Shown in pieces: positions 47,905 through 58,274 of a stretch of 64,000 bases of DNA (position 1 is its first letter; every line of letters starts with the position of its first letter). The position numbers and the translations under genes are program-made. Source of the DNA: Peptoniphilus stercorisuis (GTDB lineage Bacteria; Bacillota; Clostridia; Tissierellales; Peptoniphilaceae); assembly GCF_017874395.1 (NCBI RefSeq), contig NZ_JAGGLJ010000005.1, forward strand, positions 1-64,000, given 5' to 3'. Below the pieces are notes generated by a model. The model did not search any database and was not told the origin of the DNA. It was given only the letters and a program-made list of their open reading frames with translations.

Positions 47905-49425
47905 TTGTATTCTTGTATTAATACTTGTACGTTACAAGGCCTTGATGGAGATATTGTAAATATAGAGGCAGATCTTAGTAATGGTCTTCCAAAGTTTCTT
48001 ATAGTAGGACTTCCTGATGCCGCAATTAAAGAATCTATTGAAAGGGTGAGAGCTGCAATTAAAAATAGTGGATTTGAATTTCCACTAAAGAGAATTACAA
48101 TAAATCTTGCTCCTGCAAATCTTCAAAAAGATGGATCACAAATGGATCTTGGAATTGCCATTGCAATACTTAGTGCTAATGGAATAATTGATTTTAAAGA
48201 AGATGAATACATAATACTTGGAGAATTATCTCTAGATGGAAGTATAAACTCTATTAAAGGAGCTCTTCCCATGATAATTTCTCTTAGGGAAAAAGGATTT
48301 AAAAAATTTATAGTTCCAGAAAAAAACAAAGTTGAATGTGCAGTTATATCTGATGTTTTAATATATCCTGTAAAAACTTTGTCAGAAACTATTGACTTTC
48401 TTCGAGGAAATAGTAATATAGAAAAATATACAGGAGAATATATAAATGAAGAAATTGATTATGATATAGATTTTTCTGATATAAAGGGACAACGATTTCT
48501 AAAAAGAGCTTTAGAGGTTTCAGCAGCAGGAATGCATAATTTACTTATGATTGGAGTTCCAGGAAGTGGGAAGTCAATGGCAGCAAAAAGATTTCCTACA
48601 ATTCTTCCAAGTCTTGATTTTGAAGAGGCGATTGAGGTTACAAAAATATACAGTATTGCAGGACTTCTTGAGAATAATACATTGGTGACAATTCCTCCTT
48701 TTAGGTCTCCTCATCATACTGCTTCAGCAGTATCTTTAATAGGTGGAGGACGTATTCCAAAACCTGGAGAAATTTCTCTTGCTCACAATGGTGTATTATT
48801 TTTAGATGAACTTCCAGAGTTTTCAAAAAACGTTTTAGAAGTTTTAAGACAGCCTTTAGAAGATAAGAAAATAAATATAGCAAGAGCAAATGCAACATTA
48901 TCTTATCCTGCAAAATTTATGTTTCTTGCAAGTATGAATCCTTGTCCTTGTGGATATTATGGATCTGAAAATCATGATTGTACTTGCACAATGAATTCTA
49001 TAAATAGATATTTATCAAAAATTTCACATCCTCTTCTTGATAGAATAGATATTCATATAGAAATTAGTGCTGTTAAATATGAAGAAATTTCAAAAGAAAT
49101 TAAAGAGGAATCCTCTAGTAGCATTAAAGAAAGAGTTTTAAAAGCAAGAAATATTCAAAAAGAAAGATTTAAAAATAGTAATACTTTTACAAACTCTGAT
49201 ATTAAAGATAATGAAATTGCAAAATATTGTAAATTATCTGAAAAATGTCAAAATATAATGGATATAGCTTTTAATAAATATAAATTTTCTGCAAGAACCT
49301 ATAATAAAGTTTTAAAAGTATCTAGAACTATTGCTGATTTAGATGGAAAAGAAAATATTAACGAAGCTCATATATTAGAAGCTATTCGATATAGAAGTTT
49401 AGATTCTAAGTATTGGGGAGTTTAA
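47905..49425 (+). CDS. YifB/ComM-family Mg-chelatase-like AAA+ ATPase
   Basis: The 506-residue protein starts with a Lon-like domain (GLDGDIVNIEADLSNGLP, GLPDAAIKES) followed by the ATPase: Walker A GVPGSGKSM near 211, Walker B FLDELPEF near 296 and a Cys-rich CPCGYYG near 347. ComM of proteobacteria is a branch-migration helicase that aids natural transformation; the same role here with DprA is inferred. The TTG start has AGGAGGTG upstream, and the gene is one base from dprA. Confidence 0.92.
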   Translation: MYSCINTCTLQGLDGDIVNIEADLSNGLPKFLIVGLPDAAIKESIERVRAAIKNSGFEFPLKRITINLAPANLQKDGSQMDLGIAIAILSANGIIDFKEDEYIILGELSLDGSINSIKGALPMIISLREKGFKKFIVPEKNKVECAVISDVLIYPVKTLSETIDFLRGNSNIEKYTGEYINEEIDYDIDFSDIKGQRFLKRALEVSAAGMHNLLMIGVPGSGKSMAAKRFPTILPSLDFEEAIEVTKIYSIAGLLENNTLVTIPPFRSPHHTASAVSLIGGGRIPKPGEISLAHNGVLFLDELPEFSKNVLEVLRQPLEDKKINIARANATLSYPAKFMFLASMNPCPCGYYGSENHDCTCTMNSINRYLSKISHPLLDRIDIHIEISAVKYEEISKEIKEESSSSIKERVLKARNIQKERFKNSNTFTNSDIKDNEIAKYCKLSEKCQNIMDIAFNKYKFSARTYNKVLKVSRTIADLDGKENINEAHILEAIRYRSLDSKYWGV

Positions 49426-49426
49426 A

Positions 49427-50533
49427 ATGTTTGATTATAGTAATATGTTAATCTATCTAAATTCAATAGGGATAAGAAATACTCAAATAGCTAAAATTGA
49501 GAATATAATAAAAGAGGAAAACTTAGAAACTAAGGACATTTTAGAGAAGAAGTATATTAGTTTATTTGAAGATAAGATAAGTAAATCTTCCTTTGAAAAG
49601 CTAAATAATTTAGAAAAAAATAATGAATTATATAAAAATCTTTATGAAAGAACTTGTAAAAATAAAATAAATGTTATAACTTATAAGGACTGTAATTATC
49701 CTCAAAGATTAAAATATATTGAAAATTTTCCAAGAGTTATATATTTTAGAGGAGATATTACTACTAAGGACAATCTTTCTATTTCAATAGTTGGATCAAG
49801 AAAACATACTAATTATGGAAGTGCTGTAGTAAGATATATAGTTGATGAGCTTTCCAAATTAAATGTAACTATTATAAGTGGTATGGCATATGGGATAGAT
49901 TCACTAGCTCATAAGAGATCTCTTGACAACAATAATCGAACTATTGCCGTTTTGGGAAATGGAGTAGATGTTGTATATCCTATAAAAAACTCTAATTTAT
50001 ATATGAATATAATTGAAAAAGGAGCAGTTCTTAGTGAATATCCACTAGGGACAAAATCTATGCCCTATCATTTTCCAGAGAGAAATAGAATTATTTCAGG
50101 ACTTAGTCTTGGGACTATAGTAATAGAAGCAAAAGATAAAAGTGGTTCTCTTATTACTGCAAAATGTGCAGCTGAGCAAGGACGTGAAATATTTGCAGTT
50201 CCTGGTAATATTAATTCTGTGTATAGCGAAGGTACAAATATGCTAATAAGAGATGGAGCAATACCTTTTTTATCAATAGATGATTTACTTTATTCAATAG
50301 AGTCAATAAAGGATAATTTTAAGAAAGAACAGTCTGAAGAAATTATGAATAACTTAACAGATGATGAGAAAATTATTTATAATTTAATATTATCTGGTAC
50401 AAATGATATAAATAATATTTGTATAAATTCTAAATTTGATATATCTTATACAAATAGTCTACTTACGATTTTAGAGTTAAAAGAATTAATTGAAAGCAAT
50501 AATAATAAAGATTTTTATATAAAAAACATATAA
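49427..50533 (+). CDS. dprA: DNA processing protein DprA
   Basis: The 368-residue protein has an N-terminal helical SAM-like part and a central Rossmann domain: SIVGSRKHTNYG near 122, SGMAYGIDSLAHK near 150, AVLGNGVDVVYP near 175 and SGSLITAKCAAEQGR near 238. The C-terminal 70 residues form a winged-helix-like domain. DprA binds incoming single-stranded DNA and loads RecA. It supports competence, and in non-competent species may do other DNA maintenance. Confidence 0.95.
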   Translation: MFDYSNMLIYLNSIGIRNTQIAKIENIIKEENLETKDILEKKYISLFEDKISKSSFEKLNNLEKNNELYKNLYERTCKNKINVITYKDCNYPQRLKYIENFPRVIYFRGDITTKDNLSISIVGSRKHTNYGSAVVRYIVDELSKLNVTIISGMAYGIDSLAHKRSLDNNNRTIAVLGNGVDVVYPIKNSNLYMNIIEKGAVLSEYPLGTKSMPYHFPERNRIISGLSLGTIVIEAKDKSGSLITAKCAAEQGREIFAVPGNINSVYSEGTNMLIRDGAIPFLSIDDLLYSIESIKDNFKKEQSEEIMNNLTDDEKIIYNLILSGTNDINNICINSKFDISYTNSLLTILELKELIESNNNKDFYIKNI

Positions 50534-50545
50534 GGAAGTGTAACT

Positions 50546-52621
50546 TTGGCAAATAATCTGGTAATAGTGGAGTCACCCACTAAAGCTAAAACTATAAAAA
50601 AGATGCTTGGAAGTAATTATAAAGTAGTAGCATCTGTTGGACATATTAGAGATTTACCTAAGAGTAAACTTGGGATAGATGTGGAAAATGACTTTGAACC
50701 GCATTATATAAATATAAGAGGAAAAGGTCCTTTAATAAAAGAACTTAAAAAAGATGCAAAGAAATCCAAAAAAATATTTCTTGCAACTGACCCTGATAGA
50801 GAGGGAGAAGCTATATCTTGGCATCTAAGTCATATACTTGGAATAGATCCAAATGATGCTCTTAGAGTAACTTTTAATGAAATTACAAAAGATACAGTAA
50901 AAAAACAAATTAAAAACCCTAGAGCTATTGATATGGATCTAGTAGATGCACAACAGGCAAGAAGAATGCTTGATAGACTTGTTGGATATAAAATAAGTCC
51001 ACTACTTTGGAAAAAAGTTAAAAATGGACTATCAGCAGGACGTGTTCAATCAGTAGTACTTAAAATAATCTGTGATAGAGAACATTTAATAGAAGAGTTT
51101 ATACCTGAAGAATACTGGACAATAGAAGCAAATTTAAAGAAAAGTAGAAAAAGTTTTGATGCAAAATATTATGGAACTTTAGAAAATGGAAAAGTAAAAA
51201 AAGTAGAATTAAAAAATGAAAAAGAAACAGATGAAGTTTTATCTAGAATAGATGAAGAAAATTTCAAGGTTTTTGATATTAAAGAGGGAACTAAGAAAAA
51301 AAATCCTTACTTACCTTTTACAACTTCAACTATGCAACAAGAGGCTTCAAAAAAATTAAACTTTTCAACTAGAAAGACTATGATGATTGCTCAAAGTTTA
51401 TATGAAGGTATAGATATTCCAAAAGAAGGTTCTGTTGGTTTAATAACTTATATGAGAACTGACTCTACTAGAATTTCAAAAGAAGCACTAGGTGCATGTC
51501 TTTCATTTATAGAAGATAACTTTGGAAAAGATTATATGCATCCAAGAACTAAAGTAAAGAAAAATGATAATGTTCAAGATGCCCATGAGTGTGTTAGACC
51601 TACAAATGTATTTAGAACTCCAAATAGTATAAAAGATTCTCTTTCAAGAGATGAGTTTAAATTATATAATTTAATTTGGAAGAGATTTGTAGCTTCACAA
51701 ATGGAATCTGCAATATACAATACATTAAGTTTAAACATATTATCAAATACTGAAATATTTAAATCATCAGGTTCACAAATTGCCTTTGAAGGATTTTTAA
51801 AGGTTTATGATTATTCAATTGAAAAAGATAGTATATTACCAGACCTTTTAGTAGATGATATATTAAAAGTAAATAAAATTGAAAAAAATCAACATTTTAC
51901 TCAACCACCTGCTAGATATAATGAAGCTTCATTAATAAAGCTATTAGAAGAAATCGGTGTAGGAAGACCATCTACTTATGCTCCTACAATAAGTACATTA
52001 TTATCAAGATATTATGTAGTTCAAGAAGAAAAAAGACTTGTACCAACAGAACTTGGTATAACTGTAAATGAAATTTTATCTGAGAATTTTTCGGATTTAG
52101 TAAATGAAGAATTTACAGCTCATTTGGAATCAGAGCTTGATAAAGTAGCTGATGGAGATTTGTTCTGGAAAGAATTATTAAGAGTTTTCTATAAACAACT
52201 TGCACATGATCTTGAAATAGCAGAAAAAAACATTGTAAAAGTTGAAATCAGAGATGAAGAAACTGATGTTATTTGTGAAAAATGTGGAAGAAATATGGTT
52301 ATAAAAATGGGAAGATATGGTAAGTTTTTAGCATGTCCTGGTTTTCCTGAATGTAAAAATGCAAAACCTTTAATAGAAAAAATAGGACTTAAATGTCCAA
52401 AATGTAAAACTGGAGAAGTTGTAGTAAAAAGAAGTAAAAAGGGAAGAAAGTTTTACGGATGCTCAAATTATCCAGAATGCGACTTTGTTACTTGGAATAA
52501 ACCAATAGATAAAAATTGTCCTGAATGTGATGCGATACTTACAGTTGTTGAAAACAGACGTGGAAGCTATGTAAAGTGTAGTAATAATAACTGTGGATAT
52601 AGAGAAAAAACAAAGGAATAA
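50546..52621 (+). CDS. topA: DNA topoisomerase I
   Basis: The 691-residue enzyme has the TOPRIM domain (LVIVESPTKAKTIKK, ATDPDREGEAISWH near 80), the catalytic tyrosine in LITYMRTDST near 297, and three C-terminal four-cysteine zinc ribbons (starting near 574, 614 and 654). It relaxes negative supercoils. The TTG start follows AAGGAAGTG. The yifB-dprA-topA order is conserved in Firmicutes. Confidence 0.97.
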   Translation: MANNLVIVESPTKAKTIKKMLGSNYKVVASVGHIRDLPKSKLGIDVENDFEPHYINIRGKGPLIKELKKDAKKSKKIFLATDPDREGEAISWHLSHILGIDPNDALRVTFNEITKDTVKKQIKNPRAIDMDLVDAQQARRMLDRLVGYKISPLLWKKVKNGLSAGRVQSVVLKIICDREHLIEEFIPEEYWTIEANLKKSRKSFDAKYYGTLENGKVKKVELKNEKETDEVLSRIDEENFKVFDIKEGTKKKNPYLPFTTSTMQQEASKKLNFSTRKTMMIAQSLYEGIDIPKEGSVGLITYMRTDSTRISKEALGACLSFIEDNFGKDYMHPRTKVKKNDNVQDAHECVRPTNVFRTPNSIKDSLSRDEFKLYNLIWKRFVASQMESAIYNTLSLNILSNTEIFKSSGSQIAFEGFLKVYDYSIEKDSILPDLLVDDILKVNKIEKNQHFTQPPARYNEASLIKLLEEIGVGRPSTYAPTISTLLSRYYVVQEEKRLVPTELGITVNEILSENFSDLVNEEFTAHLESELDKVADGDLFWKELLRVFYKQLAHDLEIAEKNIVKVEIRDEETDVICEKCGRNMVIKMGRYGKFLACPGFPECKNAKPLIEKIGLKCPKCKTGEVVVKRSKKGRKFYGCSNYPECDFVTWNKPIDKNCPECDAILTVVENRRGSYVKCSNNNCGYREKTKE

Positions 52622-52626
52622 AAAAC

Positions 52627-52655
52627 AAAAGAAATCCTAAAAGGGTTTCTTTTAT
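52627..52655 (+). terminator. terminator after topA
   Basis: AAAAGAAATCC pairs with GGGTTTCTTTT (one G-U), followed by T residues. Confidence 0.8.
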
Positions 52656-52692
52656 TTAATATTCCAGGAAAAGGATTTCATTAGGAGGAGAG

Positions 52693-54093
52693 ATGAATTT
52701 AAATAAGAATTTAATAAATAGAGAGGAAATAATAGAAAAAGGAATAATTCCTATTTATAATGAAGAAATATTAGATAAATTAATAATAAAAGAAGATGTA
52801 AATATTGAAGAAATTTATTTATATAGTCAAAATACCAATATTTTAAAAGTAGATAATGAGGAATTTAAAAAATTAAAATCATTAATATTAATAAGAGAAA
52901 AGGCAAGTGATATTGCAAAAATTATAGAAAAAATTGAAAATAATATTAAAAAAGATGATTTGTTATTAGTAAAATTAATAGATTATATAATTGAATATGC
53001 TATTTTAACAAATAGTTCAGATATACATTTTGAAGGATCAAATGATGATGTAGTAGTTAGAGTTAGAACAGATGGTGTTTTAAATAATTTATGTAAATTA
53101 AAAAATACACATCATCAAAGATTAATTTCAAGAATTAAAATTCTTTCGAATTTAGATTATACTATAAAAAATATTCCACAAGATAGTAGATTTACATATA
53201 AATTTAAAAATGAAAGTATAGATATAAGAGTTGCAACTACTCCTACAGTTTTTAATGAAAAAATTGTTCTTAGAATATTAGACAAATTAAAAATTGAATA
53301 CACTAAAGAGGGGATAGGGCTTTTTGGAAATAATTTAGAAAAGGTAAATAAATTAATAAATCAGCCAAGTGGAATAATCCTTTCAGTAGGTCCTACTGGA
53401 TGTGGAAAATCTTCAACTATATATACTCTATTAGAAGATATAAAAAGTGAAGATATTAATATTATGACTATAGAAGATCCTGTTGAGTATAAAATATCTG
53501 GAATTAATCAAATAAATATTGATGAGAAATCAGGATTTACCTTTGAAAAGGGATTAGAGGCAATATTAAGACTTGATCCAGATAAAATAATGATTGGTGA
53601 AATAAGGAATGCACAAGCTGCAAGAACAGCCTTTAGAGCATCTATTACAGGAAGAATGATATTTAGTACTCTTCACACATCAGACTGTCCATCTACTATA
53701 ATAAGGCTTCAAGATATGGGCATTGAAAATTATTTGATTTCAGCAGGGCTTATGGGAATAATATCGCAAAGACTAGTTAGAAAATTATGTACTTGTAAGA
53801 AAAAAGTAGTAGAGTATGTAGATATATATAATGAGGAGTTAACTTTTTATAAACCTGTTGGATGTGAAAAGTGTAAAAAAGGATATTTAGGAAGAATTGC
53901 TGTTTTTGAAATATTAATTTTAAATCAAAAACTAAAAGAAGCTATTAATAAAAATAAATCATTAGATGAATTAAATAAAATAGCTTTAGATTCAGGAATG
54001 GTTCCATTAAAAGAGGAACTTAAAAAACTATTATTAAATGGAGAAACTTCTTTAAATGAAATTTATAAAAATATTATTACTATAAATGAATAA
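52693..54093 (+). CDS. pilB: type IV pilus assembly ATPase (PilB/GspE family)
   Basis: The 466-residue ATPase has a short N-domain and the GSPII_E core: SSDIHFEGS near 108, Walker A GPTGCGKSS near 233, the Asp box EDPVEYKI and His box FSTLHTSD. A Cys4 zinc site is formed by CTCKKK and CEKCKKG near 370-400. It powers pilin polymerisation. GGAGGAG precedes the ATG. The gene is separated from pilC by two leftward genes, an unusual break. No PilT retraction ATPase is visible in the window. Confidence 0.93.
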   Translation: MNLNKNLINREEIIEKGIIPIYNEEILDKLIIKEDVNIEEIYLYSQNTNILKVDNEEFKKLKSLILIREKASDIAKIIEKIENNIKKDDLLLVKLIDYIIEYAILTNSSDIHFEGSNDDVVVRVRTDGVLNNLCKLKNTHHQRLISRIKILSNLDYTIKNIPQDSRFTYKFKNESIDIRVATTPTVFNEKIVLRILDKLKIEYTKEGIGLFGNNLEKVNKLINQPSGIILSVGPTGCGKSSTIYTLLEDIKSEDINIMTIEDPVEYKISGINQINIDEKSGFTFEKGLEAILRLDPDKIMIGEIRNAQAARTAFRASITGRMIFSTLHTSDCPSTIIRLQDMGIENYLISAGLMGIISQRLVRKLCTCKKKVVEYVDIYNEELTFYKPVGCEKCKKGYLGRIAVFEILILNQKLKEAINKNKSLDELNKIALDSGMVPLKEELKKLLLNGETSLNEIYKNIITINE

Positions 54094-54096
54094 AAT

Positions 54097-54123
54097 AAAA
54101 GCACTTTTAAACAAAGTGCTTTT
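54097..54123. terminator. bidirectional terminator
   Basis: AAAAGCACTTT pairs with AAAGTGCTTTT, flanked by A and T tracts. It ends pilB on the plus strand and the aldehyde dehydrogenase on the minus strand. Confidence 0.9.
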
Positions 54124-54141
54124 ACTTTTTAATTATAAAAC

Positions 54142-55575
54142 TTAAGATACAATATCCTTTAATACTATTGTTTTTGATAAAGTCATTTCTTCAAAAGTGG
54201 AATATACTCCTTCAGTTCCAATTCCACTGTGTTTCCAACCACCAAAAGGCATCTCGAAAGAACGGAAGAAACTTGCTCCATTAATTACAACTCCTCCAGC
54301 TTCCATTTGAGAAGCTATATTATAAGCACGTTTTTGATCTTTAGAAAATACACAGCTTGATAGTCCATATATTGAACTATTTGCAATTTCAACTGCTTCA
54401 TCATCATCATCAAAAGAAATTACAGAAATTACAGGTCCAAATATTTCCATATCTTTTGCAACATCTGCATCACGTGGAATATCAACTATTACAGTAGGTT
54501 CATAACAAGAACCATTTCTATTTCCGCCAAGGACTATTTTACCACCTTGTTCTACAGTCTTATTAACTTGTTTTTCTATTTCTTTAGCAGCTTTTTCACT
54601 AATTAAACAAGCTATTTCTGTATCTTCCTCACTAGGATCTCCGAATTTTAATTTTTTAATATTAGAAATTACTTTTTCAACAAATTCATCTTTTATAGAA
54701 TTATGAACTATAAATCTCTTACTAGCACAACAAACTTGTCCTGTATTATACATACGTCCCCATACAATTTCTTTAGCAGCTAAATCAACATCTGCATCAT
54801 CAAGAACAATAAAAGCATCATTACCACCAAGCTCAAGAGCAATATGTGTTAAATTTTCTGCTGCAACTTTTGCAGATTGAATACCAACTTCTGTACTGCC
54901 TGTTAAAGTAACAAGACCAACTCTTTTATCTGCAACAGCATTACCTTTAACACTTCCTGGTGCAGTAATACATTGGATAACTCCATCTGGAATACCTGCA
55001 TCAACTAAAAGTGAAGATAGTTTTAATACTGTAAGTGGGTTTTCAGAAGAAGGAAGAACTAAAGCAGAGTTTCCCATTAATAAAGCTGGTGCTACTTTTT
55101 GGTCGAATAAATCACAAGGGAAGTTAAAAGGAATAATACATACAACTACTCCAATAGGAGCTCTTGTAATAAATTGTATATTTTTTTCTTGTCCTTCTTC
55201 AGTTCCTGCAGGAATAATTGTTCCATAATAGTGTTTAGCTTTTCCTATAAAGCCTTCAAAGGAAATAAATACATTGTTTATTTCTGCTCTAGCTTCAGTA
55301 ATAGGTTTTCCATTTTCAGCACAAAGAGTTTGTGCTAAATCTTCTTTATTTTCTTCAACTAAATCTAAAAACTTGTATAAAATTTTTGCTTTTTCAGAAA
55401 TTGGAACTTTTGCCCAACTTTTTTGTGCAATAACAGCCTTAGTAATTGCTTCATCTATATCCTCTGCATTTGCTTTAGGTACAGAATCAATTAGATTATT
55501 ATTAAATGGATTAATTACATCAAAAGTTTCTTTACTAAAACTGTCCACTTTCTTACCGTTAATTATCATTTTCAT
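54142..55575 (-). CDS. NAD(P)-dependent aldehyde dehydrogenase (lactaldehyde/succinate-semialdehyde type)
   Basis: The 477-residue protein carries the catalytic glutamate in ALELGGNDAF near 247 and the nucleophilic cysteine in NTGQVCCASKR near 281. It has the NAD loop FTGSTEVG-like LTGSTEVGIQSAK near 224 and a terminal EEMTLSKT. It oxidises an aldehyde to acid without CoA; closest family types are lactaldehyde and glyceraldehyde-3-phosphate (non-phosphorylating) dehydrogenases. Substrate is open. The ATG is preceded by AAGGAG. It follows the FIST gene by 12 nt in the same direction. Confidence 0.87.
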   Translation of the reverse strand: MKMIINGKKVDSFSKETFDVINPFNNNLIDSVPKANAEDIDEAITKAVIAQKSWAKVPISEKAKILYKFLDLVEENKEDLAQTLCAENGKPITEARAEINNVFISFEGFIGKAKHYYGTIIPAGTEEGQEKNIQFITRAPIGVVVCIIPFNFPCDLFDQKVAPALLMGNSALVLPSSENPLTVLKLSSLLVDAGIPDGVIQCITAPGSVKGNAVADKRVGLVTLTGSTEVGIQSAKVAAENLTHIALELGGNDAFIVLDDADVDLAAKEIVWGRMYNTGQVCCASKRFIVHNSIKDEFVEKVISNIKKLKFGDPSEEDTEIACLISEKAAKEIEKQVNKTVEQGGKIVLGGNRNGSCYEPTVIVDIPRDADVAKDMEIFGPVISVISFDDDDEAVEIANSSIYGLSSCVFSKDQKRAYNIASQMEAGGVVINGASFFRSFEMPFGGWKHSGIGTEGVYSTFEEMTLSKTIVLKDIVS

Positions 55576-55587
55576 AAAATATTCTCC

Positions 55588-56754
55588 TTATTTTCCAAAA
55601 GCTGTAAAAGATAGCATTAAGCCGCCACAAGTATTAATACCATCATCTTCATATCCATATTCTCCAAAAGTAAATTCAACAATAAAAGGAATATCTCCAA
55701 TTGTATTTTTTACTTTTTCATATACTTCATCTATTCTATCTGCAATTCCTGCCTTTCTACCTCCGCAATGAACTAGGTGAAGACCTGCAATTGGACCATT
55801 AACTCTATTTTTTAGTTCGATAAGAGTATCCTCTACAGAATTTATTAACTCATCAGTAGTAGATTCTAATTGAATAATAGCAGTTCCAATAGCTAAATTA
55901 TTTCCAATATCCATAGAACCATCTTCATTTCCATTCATAGGATGACGAACAGCTACTAAATCTCCAAGTCTATCTTTTACACCAAGAGGTTTGTTAATAC
56001 AATAGGCAAGTAAATTTCCGCCTATAGTATCTTCATAAGTTGCATTAGTCCATTCTCTATATTGTTCGATTGCGGTTTTATCATTGATTTTTACAAGAGT
56101 TCTATTATTTTTAATTTCTGTTATTATACCAACATTACTAGTTTCATTATAAGCACCAGTAAATACATTAGTAAATTCAGAATCTGTGTAGAAAAAGGCA
56201 ACAGCAACGCCATTAGATACTACAAGTTCATCTGTAAATAAACTCCATTTTCCCGCAATTTCATTATCAGCAGCAGATCCACCAAAAAATGGAACTCTAC
56301 CAATAACTTCAGTAATACCCTTTAGATAAAATTCCTCTTCTCCAGGAGATGCAACCATATAGAAGAAATCTGGAGATTTAGTCATATTAGCAGATTTTTT
56401 GGCAATTTCTGCAACTTTTCTACCAATATCACGAGGAGAATCGCCACCTTCTAAAATAGCAACACCTACTTTTAAATCAGGATCTATAAGACCCATAATC
56501 CCAACAAAACCATCATCACTAGATATAAATCCTTCAGGTGTAATAACACCAGTAAAAGAAGTATTTCCAATTAAAGGTATATTTGGTAGTTCCTTAGATA
56601 TTGACTGAATTAATTTGTTTTGTTCGTATTGAGCCCCGCTATATACAAAGGCCATTTTCATATCTGGTAAAGAATCTTTGAATTTATTAGCAGCATCCTT
56701 GCCAGCTGTAACTACGTCTTTATTAATACTTGAACTAGTTTTAATTCTCAACAT
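55588..56754 (-). CDS. FIST sensory domain protein
   Basis: The 388-residue protein has an N-terminal FIST domain (residues about 25-215) with the FFGGSAADNE stretch near 165, and a FIST_C domain ending in GLHLVHCGGRKA and FTFGEYGYED. FIST domains are expected to bind small ligands, perhaps amino acids, in signal-transduction proteins. Here no output domain is attached. I use ATG 56754; a GTG three codons earlier (56763) is possible and the ribosome site (GTGAGGAAT) is weak. It heads a leftward pair with the aldehyde dehydrogenase and is divergent from pilC. Confidence 0.85.
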   Translation of the reverse strand: MLRIKTSSSINKDVVTAGKDAANKFKDSLPDMKMAFVYSGAQYEQNKLIQSISKELPNIPLIGNTSFTGVITPEGFISSDDGFVGIMGLIDPDLKVGVAILEGGDSPRDIGRKVAEIAKKSANMTKSPDFFYMVASPGEEEFYLKGITEVIGRVPFFGGSAADNEIAGKWSLFTDELVVSNGVAVAFFYTDSEFTNVFTGAYNETSNVGIITEIKNNRTLVKINDKTAIEQYREWTNATYEDTIGGNLLAYCINKPLGVKDRLGDLVAVRHPMNGNEDGSMDIGNNLAIGTAIIQLESTTDELINSVEDTLIELKNRVNGPIAGLHLVHCGGRKAGIADRIDEVYEKVKNTIGDIPFIVEFTFGEYGYEDDGINTCGGLMLSFTAFGK

Positions 56755-56920
56755 ATTCCTCACTCTTTATTTCCCGTATACCCTTATTTTTTTAAATAAC
56801 TATGAAAATAAAGCCTTTTAGTGTATTTTATTTAATTATTTGAAGAAAGTATTGTATAATTGACTAAAAGGATAAATAATTAAAGTTTTAAGGATATGAA
56901 ATTTTTGAAAAGGAGGATTT

Positions 56921-58087
56921 ATGAAATATAAATATAAAGCTTTAAATACTAATAATGAAATAGTAGAAGAATTTATATTGTTAAATAGTGAAAAAGAAGT
57001 TTTAAAATATTTGAAAAATTTACACTTAAGGCCAATAAAAATAAGTATAGTTGAAGATACTAAAATTAAAAAAATAAAACTAAAAAAAGAAAAGTTAGGC
57101 GATATTTTTTATAAATTACATATATTGACATCTTCAAATATAACACTACCTAATGCTATAAGTATAATATCTAAAAATGAAAATAAAAAAGAAAAACTTT
57201 TTGCTGATTTTATTATAGAAATGTTAGAAGATGGATCTAATTTAAGTGATATTTTAAAATATTTAAAATCTAGAAAAATAATTATAAATATGGTGGAAGT
57301 AGGAGAAAATTCATCTAATTTGCCAAAAACTTTTAAAAACTTAAGTGATTATTATAGAAGTGAAAGTAAATTTGAAAGAGAAATTAAATCGGCAATGTAT
57401 TATCCAATTTTATTGATTGTAATTTCTTTTATATTAGTAAATTTTCTTATTATTTTTATAATGCCTTCTTTTTTAGATATGTTTTATGAAAATAGAGAGT
57501 CTTTACCTTTTATAACGAGATTTTTAATTAAATTTGCAGAATTTTTAAATAGTTATTTTGTAATAATAAACATTACTATATTTTTATTTATAATATTTAT
57601 GTTTTTATATTTGAAAACAGAAAATGGAAAGAGAGTTTTTGATAAAATAAAACTTAAGTTTAAATTATATAAAAAGATAATTACTAAAAAATACATATCT
57701 ATGATGCATCTATTAATAGAATCAGATATAACAGTTGCAAAATCAATAAATATAATTGCAAGTTCTTTTGAAAATATAATTTTTCAAGAAAAACTTTTAA
57801 AAGTTGAACAGGATCTAAATAATGGCATCAGTCTTTCTAAAAGTTTAGAAGACAATAATTTATTTGATAAAACAGCAATTTCTTTAATTGAAACTGCAGA
57901 GGAAGCTTCTGCTATGAAGAAAATATTAAATACTATGAATGAGTATTATGATTATGAAGTTAAAAATTATCAAAAAAATTTTATAACATTTTTTGAACCT
58001 CTGACAATAGTAGTACTGGCTCTTATTGTTGGATTTGTAATAATTTCAATATCAGTTCCAATGTTTGATGTAGTAAATAGAGTTTAA
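56921..58087 (+). CDS. pilC: type IV pilus inner-membrane platform protein PilC (GspF family)
   Basis: The protein begins MKYKYKALNTNNEIVEEF, the typical PilC N-terminus. It has two T2SSF domains with VEVGENSSNLPKTFKNLSDYY near 126 and ETAEEASAMKKILNTMNEYY near 325, each followed by membrane helices (about 165-190, 205-228 and 360-385). It forms the platform that PilB rotates or pushes. AAGGAGG precedes the ATG. Confidence 0.92.
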   Translation: MKYKYKALNTNNEIVEEFILLNSEKEVLKYLKNLHLRPIKISIVEDTKIKKIKLKKEKLGDIFYKLHILTSSNITLPNAISIISKNENKKEKLFADFIIEMLEDGSNLSDILKYLKSRKIIINMVEVGENSSNLPKTFKNLSDYYRSESKFEREIKSAMYYPILLIVISFILVNFLIIFIMPSFLDMFYENRESLPFITRFLIKFAEFLNSYFVIINITIFLFIIFMFLYLKTENGKRVFDKIKLKFKLYKKIITKKYISMMHLLIESDITVAKSINIIASSFENIIFQEKLLKVEQDLNNGISLSKSLEDNNLFDKTAISLIETAEEASAMKKILNTMNEYYDYEVKNYQKNFITFFEPLTIVVLALIVGFVIISISVPMFDVVNRV

Positions 58088-58274
58088 AATTTAAAAATAA
58101 ATTTAAAAAATTTATATTTTTTTTAGATTAAGCTAATCAAAATTGGGAATATATACCCTGTAACAAAATTGAGTTTTTAAAATACAATATTATCCTTGAT
58201 GCTTTGTACTTATAAATTAAAACCTAGGAGATATATTAAAAACTTAAAAAATTATTATATGGAGGGTAAATAAA

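Noticed and set aside
58088-58274. Riboswitch or T-box ahead of gltS
   Set aside because: The region is AT-rich with no conserved riboswitch core or T-box sequence that I can recognise.
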